Shown here in pieces: positions 32,324 through 41,905 of a DNA stretch of 64,000 bases. Location: the NCBI GenBank assembly GCA_963281255.1, contig OY725488.1, forward strand, positions 7,289,524 through 7,353,523, in the 5' to 3' direction. The position numbers were made by a program, and so were the translations under genes. Each line of letters opens with the position of its first letter. Position 1 is the stretch's first letter. This DNA comes from Aphrocallistes beatrix. Its lineage: Eukaryota > Porifera > Hexactinellida > Sceptrulophora > Aphrocallistidae. A model generated the notes under the pieces. That model had not been told where the DNA came from, ran no database searches, and saw only the letters and a list, made by a program, of their open reading frames with translations.

Positions 32324-33352
32324 TAGTAAGGATAGAATGACATTGGCTATTCCACCATCACATAGTATTCGTTTAGTTTGTATTAGCTTGTACGTATATA
32401 CTAATACATGATGATGTAATTTTATGCCAACCCTATGTTTAGTGTTGAGAGGTACACAGTGGTACAGAAGATACTGAAGGAGAGGATCGTGTATCCTCTC
32501 AGGAAGGAAGGGTTCGTACGAGCGGACCAGATTTTGCTGCTGAGACACAAGCTAGATGAGGCGGGAGTTGTGGATGGGCTTCTTGAAAGGGAAAAAGATC
32601 CAGAAGAGTTCTTGACCTGTTTACTACAACATGTTCTAAATGTGCAGCCTTATCTGAAGATCAGAGGTGCGAGGAATGAAGATGGGTTCTTCTTTCAAAT
32701 ATTCACTCACAGAAGACCTCACATCAACTTACCGACAGTGCAGTTATTGCTAGAGCACGCATTCCGAGAAGATAAGCTGATGCTAGCAGAAGTTCCTCAG
32801 TTCTTCCTAATTCAGATGCCTCGTGACGGGAAACACTTCCGTCTCTACCCTCACATAGTTCCTAGCTTGATGCTAGACATTTCTAACATCACTCAATCCG
32901 TGTACAGTCCCAAATGTGTCTTGTGCTCCCGACTAGCCGATTTCAGGTGTGAAGAATGTGAGAAGAGTGAGTTGTACGATCCGAGGAGAGTATACATCGA
33001 TTACTGTTCGGATTGTTCCAAATATCATAAACTCCAGACTAAGCACATTCCAACGCAACTTACTATTAAACCGAAACAACAGCAAGATGCCGCTCAGATG
33101 AAGTTGTTCGCTGTTCTCACCATTGAAATAGCACACTATGTGTGTTTCGCTAAGTGCGGGGCAAATCCTCATGACTGGGTGATGTTTGACAGTATGCATG
33201 ACAGAATTGAAGAAAGTCTGTCTAGTCGTAACGTCCCTAATGTAGTACATCTCCCTGACTTAGAAGATTGGCTAGCCGACCCAGAAAAACTTTGTAAAGT
33301 TTCAGACAGAGATGCTAAGAAAACTGTCCCCGATTATATTTGGCGCCTGACA

Positions 33353-33632
33353 CATGATGTTCTTCAGGGCATTCCTCGAACAACAAATGCCAAAAATCAG
33401 CTTTCTGTGCCTGGCAGTTTCTTCAATCAATTCGTTGCAGATATATCTAAACATGAATCGAGTTTTAATACTTAGGGCGTTCAATATGTTCCAGGCCCAA
33501 CTTTATAATTCGAAAGGCAACTGAAACAATGTATTTTAAATTCTTTTATTGTATTCGTTAGAGGATTATCTTTCTACTGGCAATTTGATTTGCTGTGATA
33601 ATATACTTATTGTGGTTAGCACACACGATTTA
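33353..33632 (+). repeat. 280-bp duplicate of 31482-31761 inserted in CYLD copy B exon 3
   Basis: The segment is identical by eye to 31482-31761, covering the end of the MULE piece and most of the left arm of the foldback element. It interrupts exon 3 after CGCCTGACAC. The 89 bases before it (33265-33352) are repeated right after it (33633-33721) with one mismatch. Confidence 0.9.
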
Positions 33633-33771
33633 AGATTGGCTAGCCGACCCAGAAAAACTTTGTAAAGTTTCAGACAGAGATGCTAAGAAAACTGTCCCCG
33701 ATTATATTCGGCGCCTGACACAGGACGTGTACGTGTGCATGTACTACTCAGCGGTGAATGAAATGTTTTGA

Positions 33772-34794
33772 TTGATACTTGCATTTTTGTTTTTACATTG
33801 ACAACTTTTTGTGTATTACATTATAATTATGTTATAGAGTAGGAGAGTGTACACCCCACACATGCAGACTAATGCTCAGTCCTGTTATTGTTAACTATTT
33901 GCTCATGTGCTGTGCATTTGGTATTTTGTTCTGCGTCCTAATTATTTGATAATATTATCCTTCTTATGCACTCCAACTCTGTTACCTTGACTTTACTTGA
34001 CGAGAGAGTTCTATAAAAATGTTATGGGACTTGAATCCACATTTATAATTCCTTGTCCAGACAACTTCAACAATGCAATGCTAGCTGATCGACCTTAACC
34101 TTGAGATCTTTATGTTTATTTTTAGTACAGCTGAGGTGCCTTGTGGCGTGCACGGCGTAATACCTCCGTCTGTATCGTATGTGTATGACGTACGTCCGTA
34201 CGCCCGATCCTGCGAACTCGCAACAAGAGGGTACGCTTGCACAAAAACGACTCAGATGGCATGTGCAAATCATGAGATATTTACAATTGTATTACGCCAG
34301 TGGTTCTAAATCGTGAGATAATAGTGAGTGATGGTCTCAAATAACAACGAAAATCGTGAGACACACGACGAGATCGTGAGAGCTGAGAAGCCTCACTTAT
34401 ACTAGTCTATATAGGAAACATAAACTCTGTTATGTGTATGGAATGGAAGGATTCGCTTTAATCGATACTTCAGGTCTTCAACATATAAGATTCACAAATG
34501 TTCTTTATTTTTAATTGCATTTTTAAAACATCAAATTAATTAGATGTTTTAAAAATGCAATTAAAAATAAACAGAGAAGGACTTACTTATATAATGGAGT
34601 GTTCTCAATATTTTTTTAGGTTCACTGCGTTCGATATTATACCCCGGTTTAGTTTAGGGTATTTGTGTTGAATAATTTGTTTTCGTTTCCTTTAAAGATG
34701 CAGATATGTGAGTAGAACTTTGAAAATCCCAGTAATGCATAGCTTAGATTGTGAACATCATATTATTTTAGTTATTAAATATTATTTATCAGAA
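33772..34794. repeat. Downstream block of the CYLD duplication unit (second copy)
   Basis: This matches 14200-15246. Differences include a perfect palindrome at 34504-34571 that the first copy lacks, and loss of some sequence before the start codon of copy C. No gene is supported inside. Confidence 0.8.
34504..34571. repeat. Perfect 29-bp palindrome arms with 10-base loop
   Basis: The left arm TTTATTTTTAATTGCATTTT (34504 onward, to 34532) is the exact complement of 34543-34571. The loop is AAATTAATTA. The equivalent place after copy A (about 14930-14955) has only the right arm. Confidence 0.9.
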
Positions 34795-37357
34795 ATGAAC
34801 TTCGGACTAGATTCCTTGCTAACAGACAATGGTAAAAGATATGTTGAGTTTTTAATATCAACTGCTGAGAAGTTACCATTGAATGAAATTGAATGGATTG
34901 ATTTAAACTATTCAGTATTAAACCAAGTTCAAGATTTCTTTTTCTCAACTGAACAGCGAGAAGAGAAGAGATATCTACTTAAAGGTGAAATAATAGCTCG
35001 CTATAGTCGATTCGGAACGGTGGTTGAAAAAAATTCATACATCTTGATTGACTATTGGCTTGAGAATAGAGAAAGAAAATTTCCTATCATAAGAAACATA
35101 GATATTCCTAGCAAGCATCTTATAGATATTGATAGAAGACAATTAGCAGCTCTTCTCACTGTCTATGATTATCCCAGCCGTATCAAATTTAGGATTGAAG
35201 ATTTTTTAATCCTAGATCAGTATCTTAATCTAACAGAAGGTATTGTAGTAACAATCCGTGATCCGACTACCAATAAAGAATGTACTGGAAAAATATCTAG
35301 ATCAGAATTAGTTAATTTTAAATTTTTTCACTTTCTTCGATTTGGTTCTAAAGAAATCCGTTTTGGAATTGATTCGTTAATCCAAATATCTTATGAGAAG
35401 GCTCCATCTGCTCCCGATCTTGAGTTTTTAGCGAAGCAACATAGTCAATTGTATAATAAATACCAAACCTCCAAGATAAATGCTGCTGGTACTGTACAAC
35501 CAGAACACCCAATTCCTGACTCCTACAATAACGAATATCTGCAAACTGCTGCCATTCATCAACCTCAATTACCCAACACACTTCCTAAAACTGCTCCGCC
35601 TGGTGTTGGATATAATGATAAAGATATGCATTTCCCGAGAAAAGAACGAAAACATCACAACTACGAACAAGATAAGAACGCTGCCACTCAAGGAAGTGAT
35701 GCTGTCCCTTTGAATGATTCTGACCCCGTACCACTCAATTCATATGGTGTAGTTAAGGACTGTATCGTCAAGGTAAAATAGCTAATTCACCTGGTATCTT
35801 TATTATTTATGGATTATATATTCCTGTACTATTTTTGTAGGTAAAACTGAAAGAAAAAAATTATACTGGGAGAGTAGTGTGGATTGGAGAATTTCAGGCT
35901 ATCCGTAACCATGTCTGGGTGTTGATTGAAACAGAGAATAGACGTGAAGATTTATATGAAGAAATATCGATAGGTGAAGCGAATGGGTTCAAATACGGGG
36001 TTAAAATTGGAAATGTTAAGCCTGGACACGGTTTGTTTGTTCCCGCGGAGAGGTGTAAAGTTATTGCACCAGAGGACATTCAATGTAATAAACTCCCTCA
36101 GTCTTCTCTGATTGGATCTCCGAATGAGTTCGACCCCATGACTGCTACCATAATATCTGGAGAGTTTGTCCCTCCAATCAAAGACGTGAGGAAGATACTG
36201 GGCTTGAAGAAGGGGATACAAGGACTGGACAACTCTTGCTACATGGACGCGTCTCTGTTCGGAATGTTCTGCTTCAATGAGAGACTGGATGACATCTTCC
36301 TCAAGACATCTCAAGAAGCTGGCAGGAAAAATTCTAGGTTACAAAAATATTTTAATTGATGTTTACTAATGTATGATGTAATTATATGCTAGCCCTGTTT
36401 AGTGTTGAGAGGTACACAGTAGTACAGAAGATACTGAAGGAGAGGATTGTGTATCCTCTCAGGAAGGAAGGGTTCGTACGAGCGGACCAGATTCTGCTAC
36501 TGAGACACAAGCTAGATGAGGCGGGAGTTGTGGATGGGCTTCTTGACACGGAGAGGAAACCAGAGGTCTTTATAATTCATTTACTGCAAGTTCTAAATGT
36601 GCAGCCTTACCTGAAGATCAGAGGTGCGAGGAATGAAGATGGGTTCTTCTTTCCATTATTCACTCACGGAAGGCCTCACATCAACTTACCGACAGTGCAG
36701 TTATTGCTAGAGCACGCATTCCGGGAAGATAAGCTGATGCTAGCAGAAGTTCCTCAGTTCTTCCTAATTCAGATGCCTCGTGACGGGAAACACTTCCGTC
36801 TCTATCCTCACATAGTTCCTAGCTTGACGCTAGACATTTCTAACATCACTCAATCCGTGTACAGTCCCAAGTGTGTCTTGTGCTCCCGACTAGCCGAATT
36901 CAGGTGTGAAGAATGTGAGAAGAGTGAGTTGTACGATCCGAGGAAAGTATACATTCATTACTGCAAAAATTGTAGTGATTTGCACACCGACCAGACTAAG
37001 CACATTCCAATACAACTTACTATTAAACCGAAACAACAGCAAGATGCCGCTCAGATGAAGTTGTTCGCTGTTCTCACCATTGAAATAGCACACTATGTGT
37101 GTTTCGCTAAGTGCGGGGAAAATCCTCGTGACTGGGTGATGTTTGACAGTATGCATGACAGAATTGAAGAAAGTCTGTCTAGTCGTAATGTCCCTAATGT
37201 AGTACATCTCCCTGACTTAGAAGATTGGCTAACCGACCCAGAAAAACTTTGCAAAGTTTCAGGCAGAGACGCTAAGAAAACTGTCCCCGATTATATCCGT
37301 CGCCTGACACAGGACGTGTACGTGTGCATGTACTACTCAGACGACGATTTCTTTTAG
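34795..37357 (+). CDS. CYLD: CYLD-like deubiquitinase, copy C (intact)
   Basis: Exons 34795-35772, 35841-36337 and 36403-37357 have 68- and 65-base introns and encode 809 residues. Gene layout is that of copy A: divergent N-terminal region, linker, CAP-Gly-like domain, then the USP domain with Cys459 (NSCYMD), His722 (AHYVCF) and Asp740 (MFDSM). The linker is 17 residues shorter than in copy A. One patch, the LLDTERKPEVFIIHLLQ stretch, differs sharply from copy A's LLDREKDPEEFLTCLLQH although the sequence around it is almost identical; this removes the otherwise conserved KDPEEFL phrase. The C-terminus ends SDDDFF instead of SAVNEMF. An in-frame upstream ATG at 34735 could add 20 residues; I chose 34795 because copies A and B share it. 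It probably acts on the same ubiquitin chains as copy A. Confidence 0.9.
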
Positions 37358-37361
37358 ATCT

Positions 37362-37592
37362 GTGATTCTCAAACCTGTGAAGCTGCCGACCCCCTATACA
37401 AATTTCATTTTTTACCTCACATTATTAATATGCAATTCTTTAAATATTACTATGGACCCACTACGTGTTTTAGATTCTTGCTTTTATTCTTTACGTATTT
37501 CTATGATACATTGCTATGCGATGCTATTTTATTTGTTTGTGTGTTATTCCGATTAGAGTATATCATTAGAGATAATAAGGTAATTAACAAAA
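37362..37592. other. Spacer with a hAT-like end after CYLD copy C
   Basis: Directly after the stop codon the sequence reads TGTGATTCTCAAACCTGTGA and GCCGACCCCC, in the style of a hAT-family end. The remainder up to the DNAAF9 ATG is AT-rich. The insertion may explain the altered C-terminus of copy C. Confidence 0.4.
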
Positions 37593-40500
37593 ATGTTTTC
37601 TCTGTCACATTCCAACTCTTTGACTCGCATTCGATCCTTCCAACGACTGCTGGGTAGCATCCAGATAGACGCACTCCTTTGTATCCCTGGTCCAGACAGC
37701 AACTACAACGAGGGCAGCCGGAGGCTGTTTAACTACCTCCTCTACGAGGTGTCAGGGGACGAGTTGGAGCAACTGGAGCTAGGAGCTACCGAGGAAGAGG
37801 AGGAAGACACTTTTCTTCTCATCACCCCCACTCAACTGTGCGTCTACTGCCACCCCAACTTCTACAACAGCCTGACCTCGCAGCTCGGCAGATGGCATTC
37901 TTCATTGTCGGTGTGGTGTGACCTATCCTATTCAGACCGAGAGGACACGGACCATTTTGAGGTTTTCAAGATTAAATCATTCATTGAGATGACTGGCGGG
38001 ATTAAGCATATTGGGGTTCCCTATGGGAGCGGCTCCAGCGCCACAGCAGGGGCTGGAGAGAAGGGATTTTCTAAAATGAGCGTCGAGCAGTGGCCGCTGA
38101 TTCAAGCCTACGCCCTGGAGGAGATGGGGGGGTGCGGGTTCTTCACCATGACGCATCTGATCTCAGACGTGAGCCGCGACGTGGAGAAAGTCTACTCGGA
38201 AGTTGATCCTCTCTCCGCGCGCTATCTCCACAAGGGACAGCGACTGTTCTCCAAGCAATGGGAACATTTGATTGAGTCCATTAGTCGCCGGGAGCCAAGA
38301 GAGTTAGGCGAGATATCAGAAATGGAACTTGTAACTGGCATGAAAGCTTACATCCAGCACGCGAAGAGATTGGAACCTACTCCAGGGAGGTCTAAAGGAT
38401 ACGTCTACGCGTTGATAGGACAGAACTCACAGAAATTGAAGTATAAGCCTTGTCCTGTCGCCTCCAACAGTGCGACTATTGACTCTGAGGAGGGCGCGGT
38501 TCGACATGGTGTGGCTGAGCTGAGTGACCCCCTGCTCCCTCTCGCTTGTGCGAGGACTCTCTTCTTCTCCCAAACTCACTCTCCGCTCCATCCAGACCCC
38601 GCCCTCTCCTCCCCACGAGCCCCCAACCCAGACCATGAGTACCTGGTGCATTTGTATCAGCTCCTGGTTACCGAGGTCAGGAATGGAATGCAATCCGTGG
38701 TGACTGCTGCTAACTTAGGAGACGTGAAAGAATCCGTGTTTGCGAATATCAGAACGGCTCTGAATAAAGAGAGCGAGGATGGAGACAGAGAAATAGGGAT
38801 ACACATACACGCACTGGCTTACAATGTATTTAAAGAAGAGCGGTCAATGGAATGTGAGATTGATGGCAAATCAGTCTACTATCTAAAGGCAACTCTAACC
38901 GATATTCTGAGTCCGATGAACCCTGCTAGGAAGCTGGGTGCTATCGTATTCGGAGATTCATTCCTGATTAGCAAACTTCGGGTGGAGTCTTGTGGGTCAC
39001 AGCTGATTACGGAGACGAACAACTTAGTGACTGTGCTGACTGAATCGATTCCTGTGTTCTTATCATGGGCTGACAGGTGTTCACAGCTGTTAGGGAATAT
39101 GACTCTTAAATCCTGCCTTCAGAGCGGTGGAGAGAATCAGCTTGGTAACCCGATATCACTTGGAGCTAAGGACATCTCGCTAGCCACTGACTTCATCCCT
39201 GGTTTCATGCCTCATGTGCAGACTTACTTCCTCTCCAGAGGGCTTGTGCTGCAGAATAGGGCGTGGAAGTTGGTCTGGGTACCATGGGATCATGTTGAGA
39301 GGATCTGTCTCGTAGAGAGGACGGATAGCAGTGAGGATAAACGGCTTCAAATCTCTCTTAAGTCTAGTCTTATCTCTCACCTTCCCGTCTTCTTCAGGTC
39401 ACGGATATTCTCACTTCTCTACTCTCCACATTCCACTGAACACTCCAAGTTGTATACAGAAGTAGTGAGGTACTTGAAGAGTGTAAGACCCAACTTCTTT
39501 TCAATCGAAACTGAAACACTTGGTGTTGAAGAAAAAAATGTCCTTGAATCCGGTTTTCACACATTTGAGAAGTTTAATGATCTGAACCAGATAACACATA
39601 TATACGGTGGTTCTATATCTTCTCATTCCTTATCTTCCTACTTGTATCCCGGCACTACATCCTCCGGTGTAGGTAGATTGGTGGTTAATGTGTTGGTGGG
39701 GCTGCCCGGATCAAATGTTGAGATGCTGGCTGGTCTCATTGTAGCGCTGACTCGTGGGGAATTCGATTGGATGGTACTGTGCGAGCAGTTAGAATTTGAT
39801 TGTGGTTTCAATCCTGAACGATTTCGTGAATCTTTCCAGGATGTAGTTCAGATATGTTTGAATAAGAGAGAAGACCCATCAAAATCTGAATCTGAACTCC
39901 GCATTCTAGTCCTAGCTCCTAGCTTCTCTACTCCCTCTCAAGTGGTACAGGCCATACTCCAGCACACGAGTGCTGCTGTGAAGGAGAACACTTGTGTGGG
40001 GTGCGTCACCCTATGTCTTGATCCCGCTAGCTCCTTCAGAAAATCTGGAGAACTCCACCCTCTCACCTGCCACAGCCTCCGTCCCGGGGTAGTGAGCAAC
40101 ATCGTGCTTAGCGGGGCCGCTCCTCAAGGACAGGTGGAGCAGACACTACAGTATACTCAGCTGCTGGCTCTCTGTTGCGGTGTAGCCGTGGGAGTCAGAA
40201 TCATCCAAACGCCTCACATCTCTGCCCTCCCGACAGAACATGTCAGGTCCATCTTGTCGCAGGACAACTTCCATAACTTAGGCCGGATTCGAACTTGGTA
40301 TAATCCAGACTTGGAAAGGGAAGCGCCGATAGAGCCTCCCATGCACATAGAGTCGAGGGCTGTCAAGTGCAGGTATTTTCTATCGCAGAAGTCGCTAAAT
40401 GCTGCTCTCAAAACTCTTCCGAAAGATGTCGAGTTTGTGAAAGGAGTTGTTAAACTCAGCTCAGACACACCACAGTACCACCATGTGGAGATGAACCACT

Positions 40501-40892
40501 CAGCAGTAAGCGTATATCCAGGGACCAGTTCTCCATCCCACCCCCCCAACACTAGCGTCATCCTGTTCTACGGAAGAAATCTCCAGCATCTAGATTTTCT
40601 GGCTGTGATGCAATCCTCCCTTCCAATTGAAAAGCAAAAACTCTGTTTAAAAACTGAGGAGAGTCTCAGTAAAGATGAAATGACTGAGATAGATCTCAGT
40701 TGCAAGAGTACGCCTCTCCCGGAAGGGGTCTACTTTAATGGGTACCAATATGTAGGATTCGATGGTGAGAGATGGTTTTGTCACCCTTGCAGACAAGACA
40801 TTGTATCTGAGTATCTCGTCGCGGTGAATAAGAAGGTTGAGTTTCATAACAAAGATTTAGACAAGTTCTACGAAGATATTTTCTCTTACTGA
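37593..40892 (+). CDS. DNAAF9: DNAAF9-like protein (C20orf194 family), intronless
   Basis: A single exon encodes 1099 residues; the human protein has about 1177. DNAAF9, formerly C20orf194, is a cytoplasmic dynein axonemal assembly factor that binds ARL3 and is linked to delivery of dynein arms to motile cilia. The N-terminal phrases carry the identification: DALLCIPGPDSNYNEGSRRL (human LCILGIDSRYNEG), then FFTM after the E-x-GG phrase, and EQWPLIQAYALEEMGG (human EKWPIVQAFALEGIGG). The lineup continues through CARTLFFSQTHSP. No membrane segment or signal peptide is visible. The ATG at 37593 places the homology close to the N-terminus, as in human. Being intronless at this length is notable for an animal gene and matches its neighbours. 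It implies motile cilia in the organism. Confidence 0.85.
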   Translation: MFSLSHSNSLTRIRSFQRLLGSIQIDALLCIPGPDSNYNEGSRRLFNYLLYEVSGDELEQLELGATEEEEEDTFLLITPTQLCVYCHPNFYNSLTSQLGRWHSSLSVWCDLSYSDREDTDHFEVFKIKSFIEMTGGIKHIGVPYGSGSSATAGAGEKGFSKMSVEQWPLIQAYALEEMGGCGFFTMTHLISDVSRDVEKVYSEVDPLSARYLHKGQRLFSKQWEHLIESISRREPRELGEISEMELVTGMKAYIQHAKRLEPTPGRSKGYVYALIGQNSQKLKYKPCPVASNSATIDSEEGAVRHGVAELSDPLLPLACARTLFFSQTHSPLHPDPALSSPRAPNPDHEYLVHLYQLLVTEVRNGMQSVVTAANLGDVKESVFANIRTALNKESEDGDREIGIHIHALAYNVFKEERSMECEIDGKSVYYLKATLTDILSPMNPARKLGAIVFGDSFLISKLRVESCGSQLITETNNLVTVLTESIPVFLSWADRCSQLLGNMTLKSCLQSGGENQLGNPISLGAKDISLATDFIPGFMPHVQTYFLSRGLVLQNRAWKLVWVPWDHVERICLVERTDSSEDKRLQISLKSSLISHLPVFFRSRIFSLLYSPHSTEHSKLYTEVVRYLKSVRPNFFSIETETLGVEEKNVLESGFHTFEKFNDLNQITHIYGGSISSHSLSSYLYPGTTSSGVGRLVVNVLVGLPGSNVEMLAGLIVALTRGEFDWMVLCEQLEFDCGFNPERFRESFQDVVQICLNKREDPSKSESELRILVLAPSFSTPSQVVQAILQHTSAAVKENTCVGCVTLCLDPASSFRKSGELHPLTCHSLRPGVVSNIVLSGAAPQGQVEQTLQYTQLLALCCGVAVGVRIIQTPHISALPTEHVRSILSQDNFHNLGRIRTWYNPDLEREAPIEPPMHIESRAVKCRYFLSQKSLNAALKTLPKDVEFVKGVVKLSSDTPQYHHVEMNHSAVSVYPGTSSPSHPPNTSVILFYGRNLQHLDFLAVMQSSLPIEKQKLCLKTEESLSKDEMTEIDLSCKSTPLPEGVYFNGYQYVGFDGERWFCHPCRQDIVSEYLVAVNKKVEFHNKDLDKFYEDIFSY

Positions 40893-41125
40893 TCATACTT
40901 TCTACTTCTGATCAAATGCGAATCATTAATCACGAGTATTCCGATTGAATCATTTAATATATGTGTCGTGGCGAGTTCAATTTTAGAGTATTAGTTTAGA
41001 TCAAATCCTCCCGAAAAGAATGTAATTAAATTTAATCCCGAATTCTAGTTATGTATTATTATTAACTCACAAACACCACACTAATCAAATAATTAAATAT
41101 ATTCAGTATACTAGCTAACACTGTC

Positions 41126-41734
41126 ATGAAGAAAAAAAAGTTTGAGAATTCTGTTGCAGTGCTAGGTCGAAAATGCGATATGTCTGAAACACAGTACAAC
41201 TTTGATAGGTTCCAAAAAGCGCATTTTAAAGAAGGAGAGGGGAAATTTCTGCTGGATGTTTCATTTTGGGAAGACATTCCTAAATCTTTGTCATTACACA
41301 CAAATCAGCTTATTTCGCAGAAAATAGACTCACAGCGACTCAACAAAGAAAGAGAGCGAAACGTTGCAGACCTTATTCTGAAGACAGTACCACTGCGAGC
41401 TAAATCAGCAATGGAACAAGATGGTAACGCATATAACCCTGAAGAATGTCTTAAATTGTTTCACGAGCATCTGAGTCGAAAAGCACAAGAACTGATGAAA
41501 GCACAGAACGAACTTAGAACGAAAAAAGATGGCATTGAGAATGAAATAGCTAAATACTCGACTAAGTTCAAATTGTATAAATGTATTCTCCCGATAGAAA
41601 CTAGGATCGAGTGTGCTGAACCCCTCACCATCAAAGTATCCCTGAAGAAGGATAACTGGGCACCCACGGATTTCACATTTAATTCTACAGACCTTTCTAC
41701 ACCTGATATCACTAATAGCTTATGGGATTATTAA
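41126..41734 (+). CDS. Small coiled-coil protein, possibly SPC24-like kinetochore subunit
   Basis: A single exon encodes 202 residues. The region ~65-150 is charged and helical (ERERNVADLILK ... KAQNELRTKKDGIENEIAKY) and looks like a coiled coil. The last ~50 residues look like a small alpha/beta domain: KLYKCILPIETRI, then IKVSLKK, FTFNSTDL and a terminal NSLWDY. That pattern, a coiled coil ending in a compact domain that closes with LW, resembles the RWD-type subunits SPC24 and SPC25 of the NDC80 kinetochore complex, SPC24 better than SPC25. The similarity is weak and based on pattern only. It could also be an unrelated coiled-coil protein. It lies between two confident genes on the same strand and has a clean ATG and stop. 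Confidence 0.7.
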   Translation: MKKKKFENSVAVLGRKCDMSETQYNFDRFQKAHFKEGEGKFLLDVSFWEDIPKSLSLHTNQLISQKIDSQRLNKERERNVADLILKTVPLRAKSAMEQDGNAYNPEECLKLFHEHLSRKAQELMKAQNELRTKKDGIENEIAKYSTKFKLYKCILPIETRIECAEPLTIKVSLKKDNWAPTDFTFNSTDLSTPDITNSLWDY

Positions 41735-41905
41735 CTAAATTGTTTTAACACAACTGTTTCCTTTGTTCTCGATCTATCAGACGATCATTTATTAACTTAG
41801 TACTGCGAACTAGGGCAATATCCATTTCAGTTGAGATTCTATAAGTAGCAAGTCAAATTTCTACCACTCGTTTAAATCTTATTTAATTTACAAGTTACAG
41901 TAGGC

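Larger units (their letters stand above)
30283..32442. other. Swollen intron 2 of CYLD copy B: nested repeats
   Basis: In copies A and C this intron is 65-70 bases. Here it is about 2.2 kb, made of a GC-head repeat (30497-31125), a second truncated head (31127-31215), a short minisatellite (31250-31376), a MULE transposase piece (31425-31599) and a long-TIR element (31600-32323). Confidence 0.7.
27494..33771 (+). pseudogene. CYLD-like copy B, right part (broken, with insertions)
   Basis: Exon-1 sequence resumes at 27494 and ends at the donor after VVKDCIVK (about 28296). Exon 2 starts at 29805 and its last aligned codons are near 30282. Exon 3 starts at 32443 and, after an insertion, ends at 33771. 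Breaks are many. A 2-base deletion lies next to ENNS. A 1-base deletion near 28030 throws the linker into another frame. About 20 bases are missing in exon 2 near 29942. A 280-base insertion at 33353-33632 follows RLTHD, flanked by an 89-base duplication. Intron 1 is swollen from 68 to about 1.5 kb and intron 2 from 70 to about 2.2 kb by repeats. The active-site phrases NSCYMD and AHYVCF survive. Exon 3 alone keeps a 346-codon frame ending in a transposon-derived tail. It is not expected to make a working enzyme. Confidence 0.85.

Noticed and set aside
34735-34794. Upstream ATG extending CYLD copy C by 20 residues
   Set aside because: The extension is not shared with copies A and B, whose common start is the ATG corresponding to 34795; kept only as an alternative.
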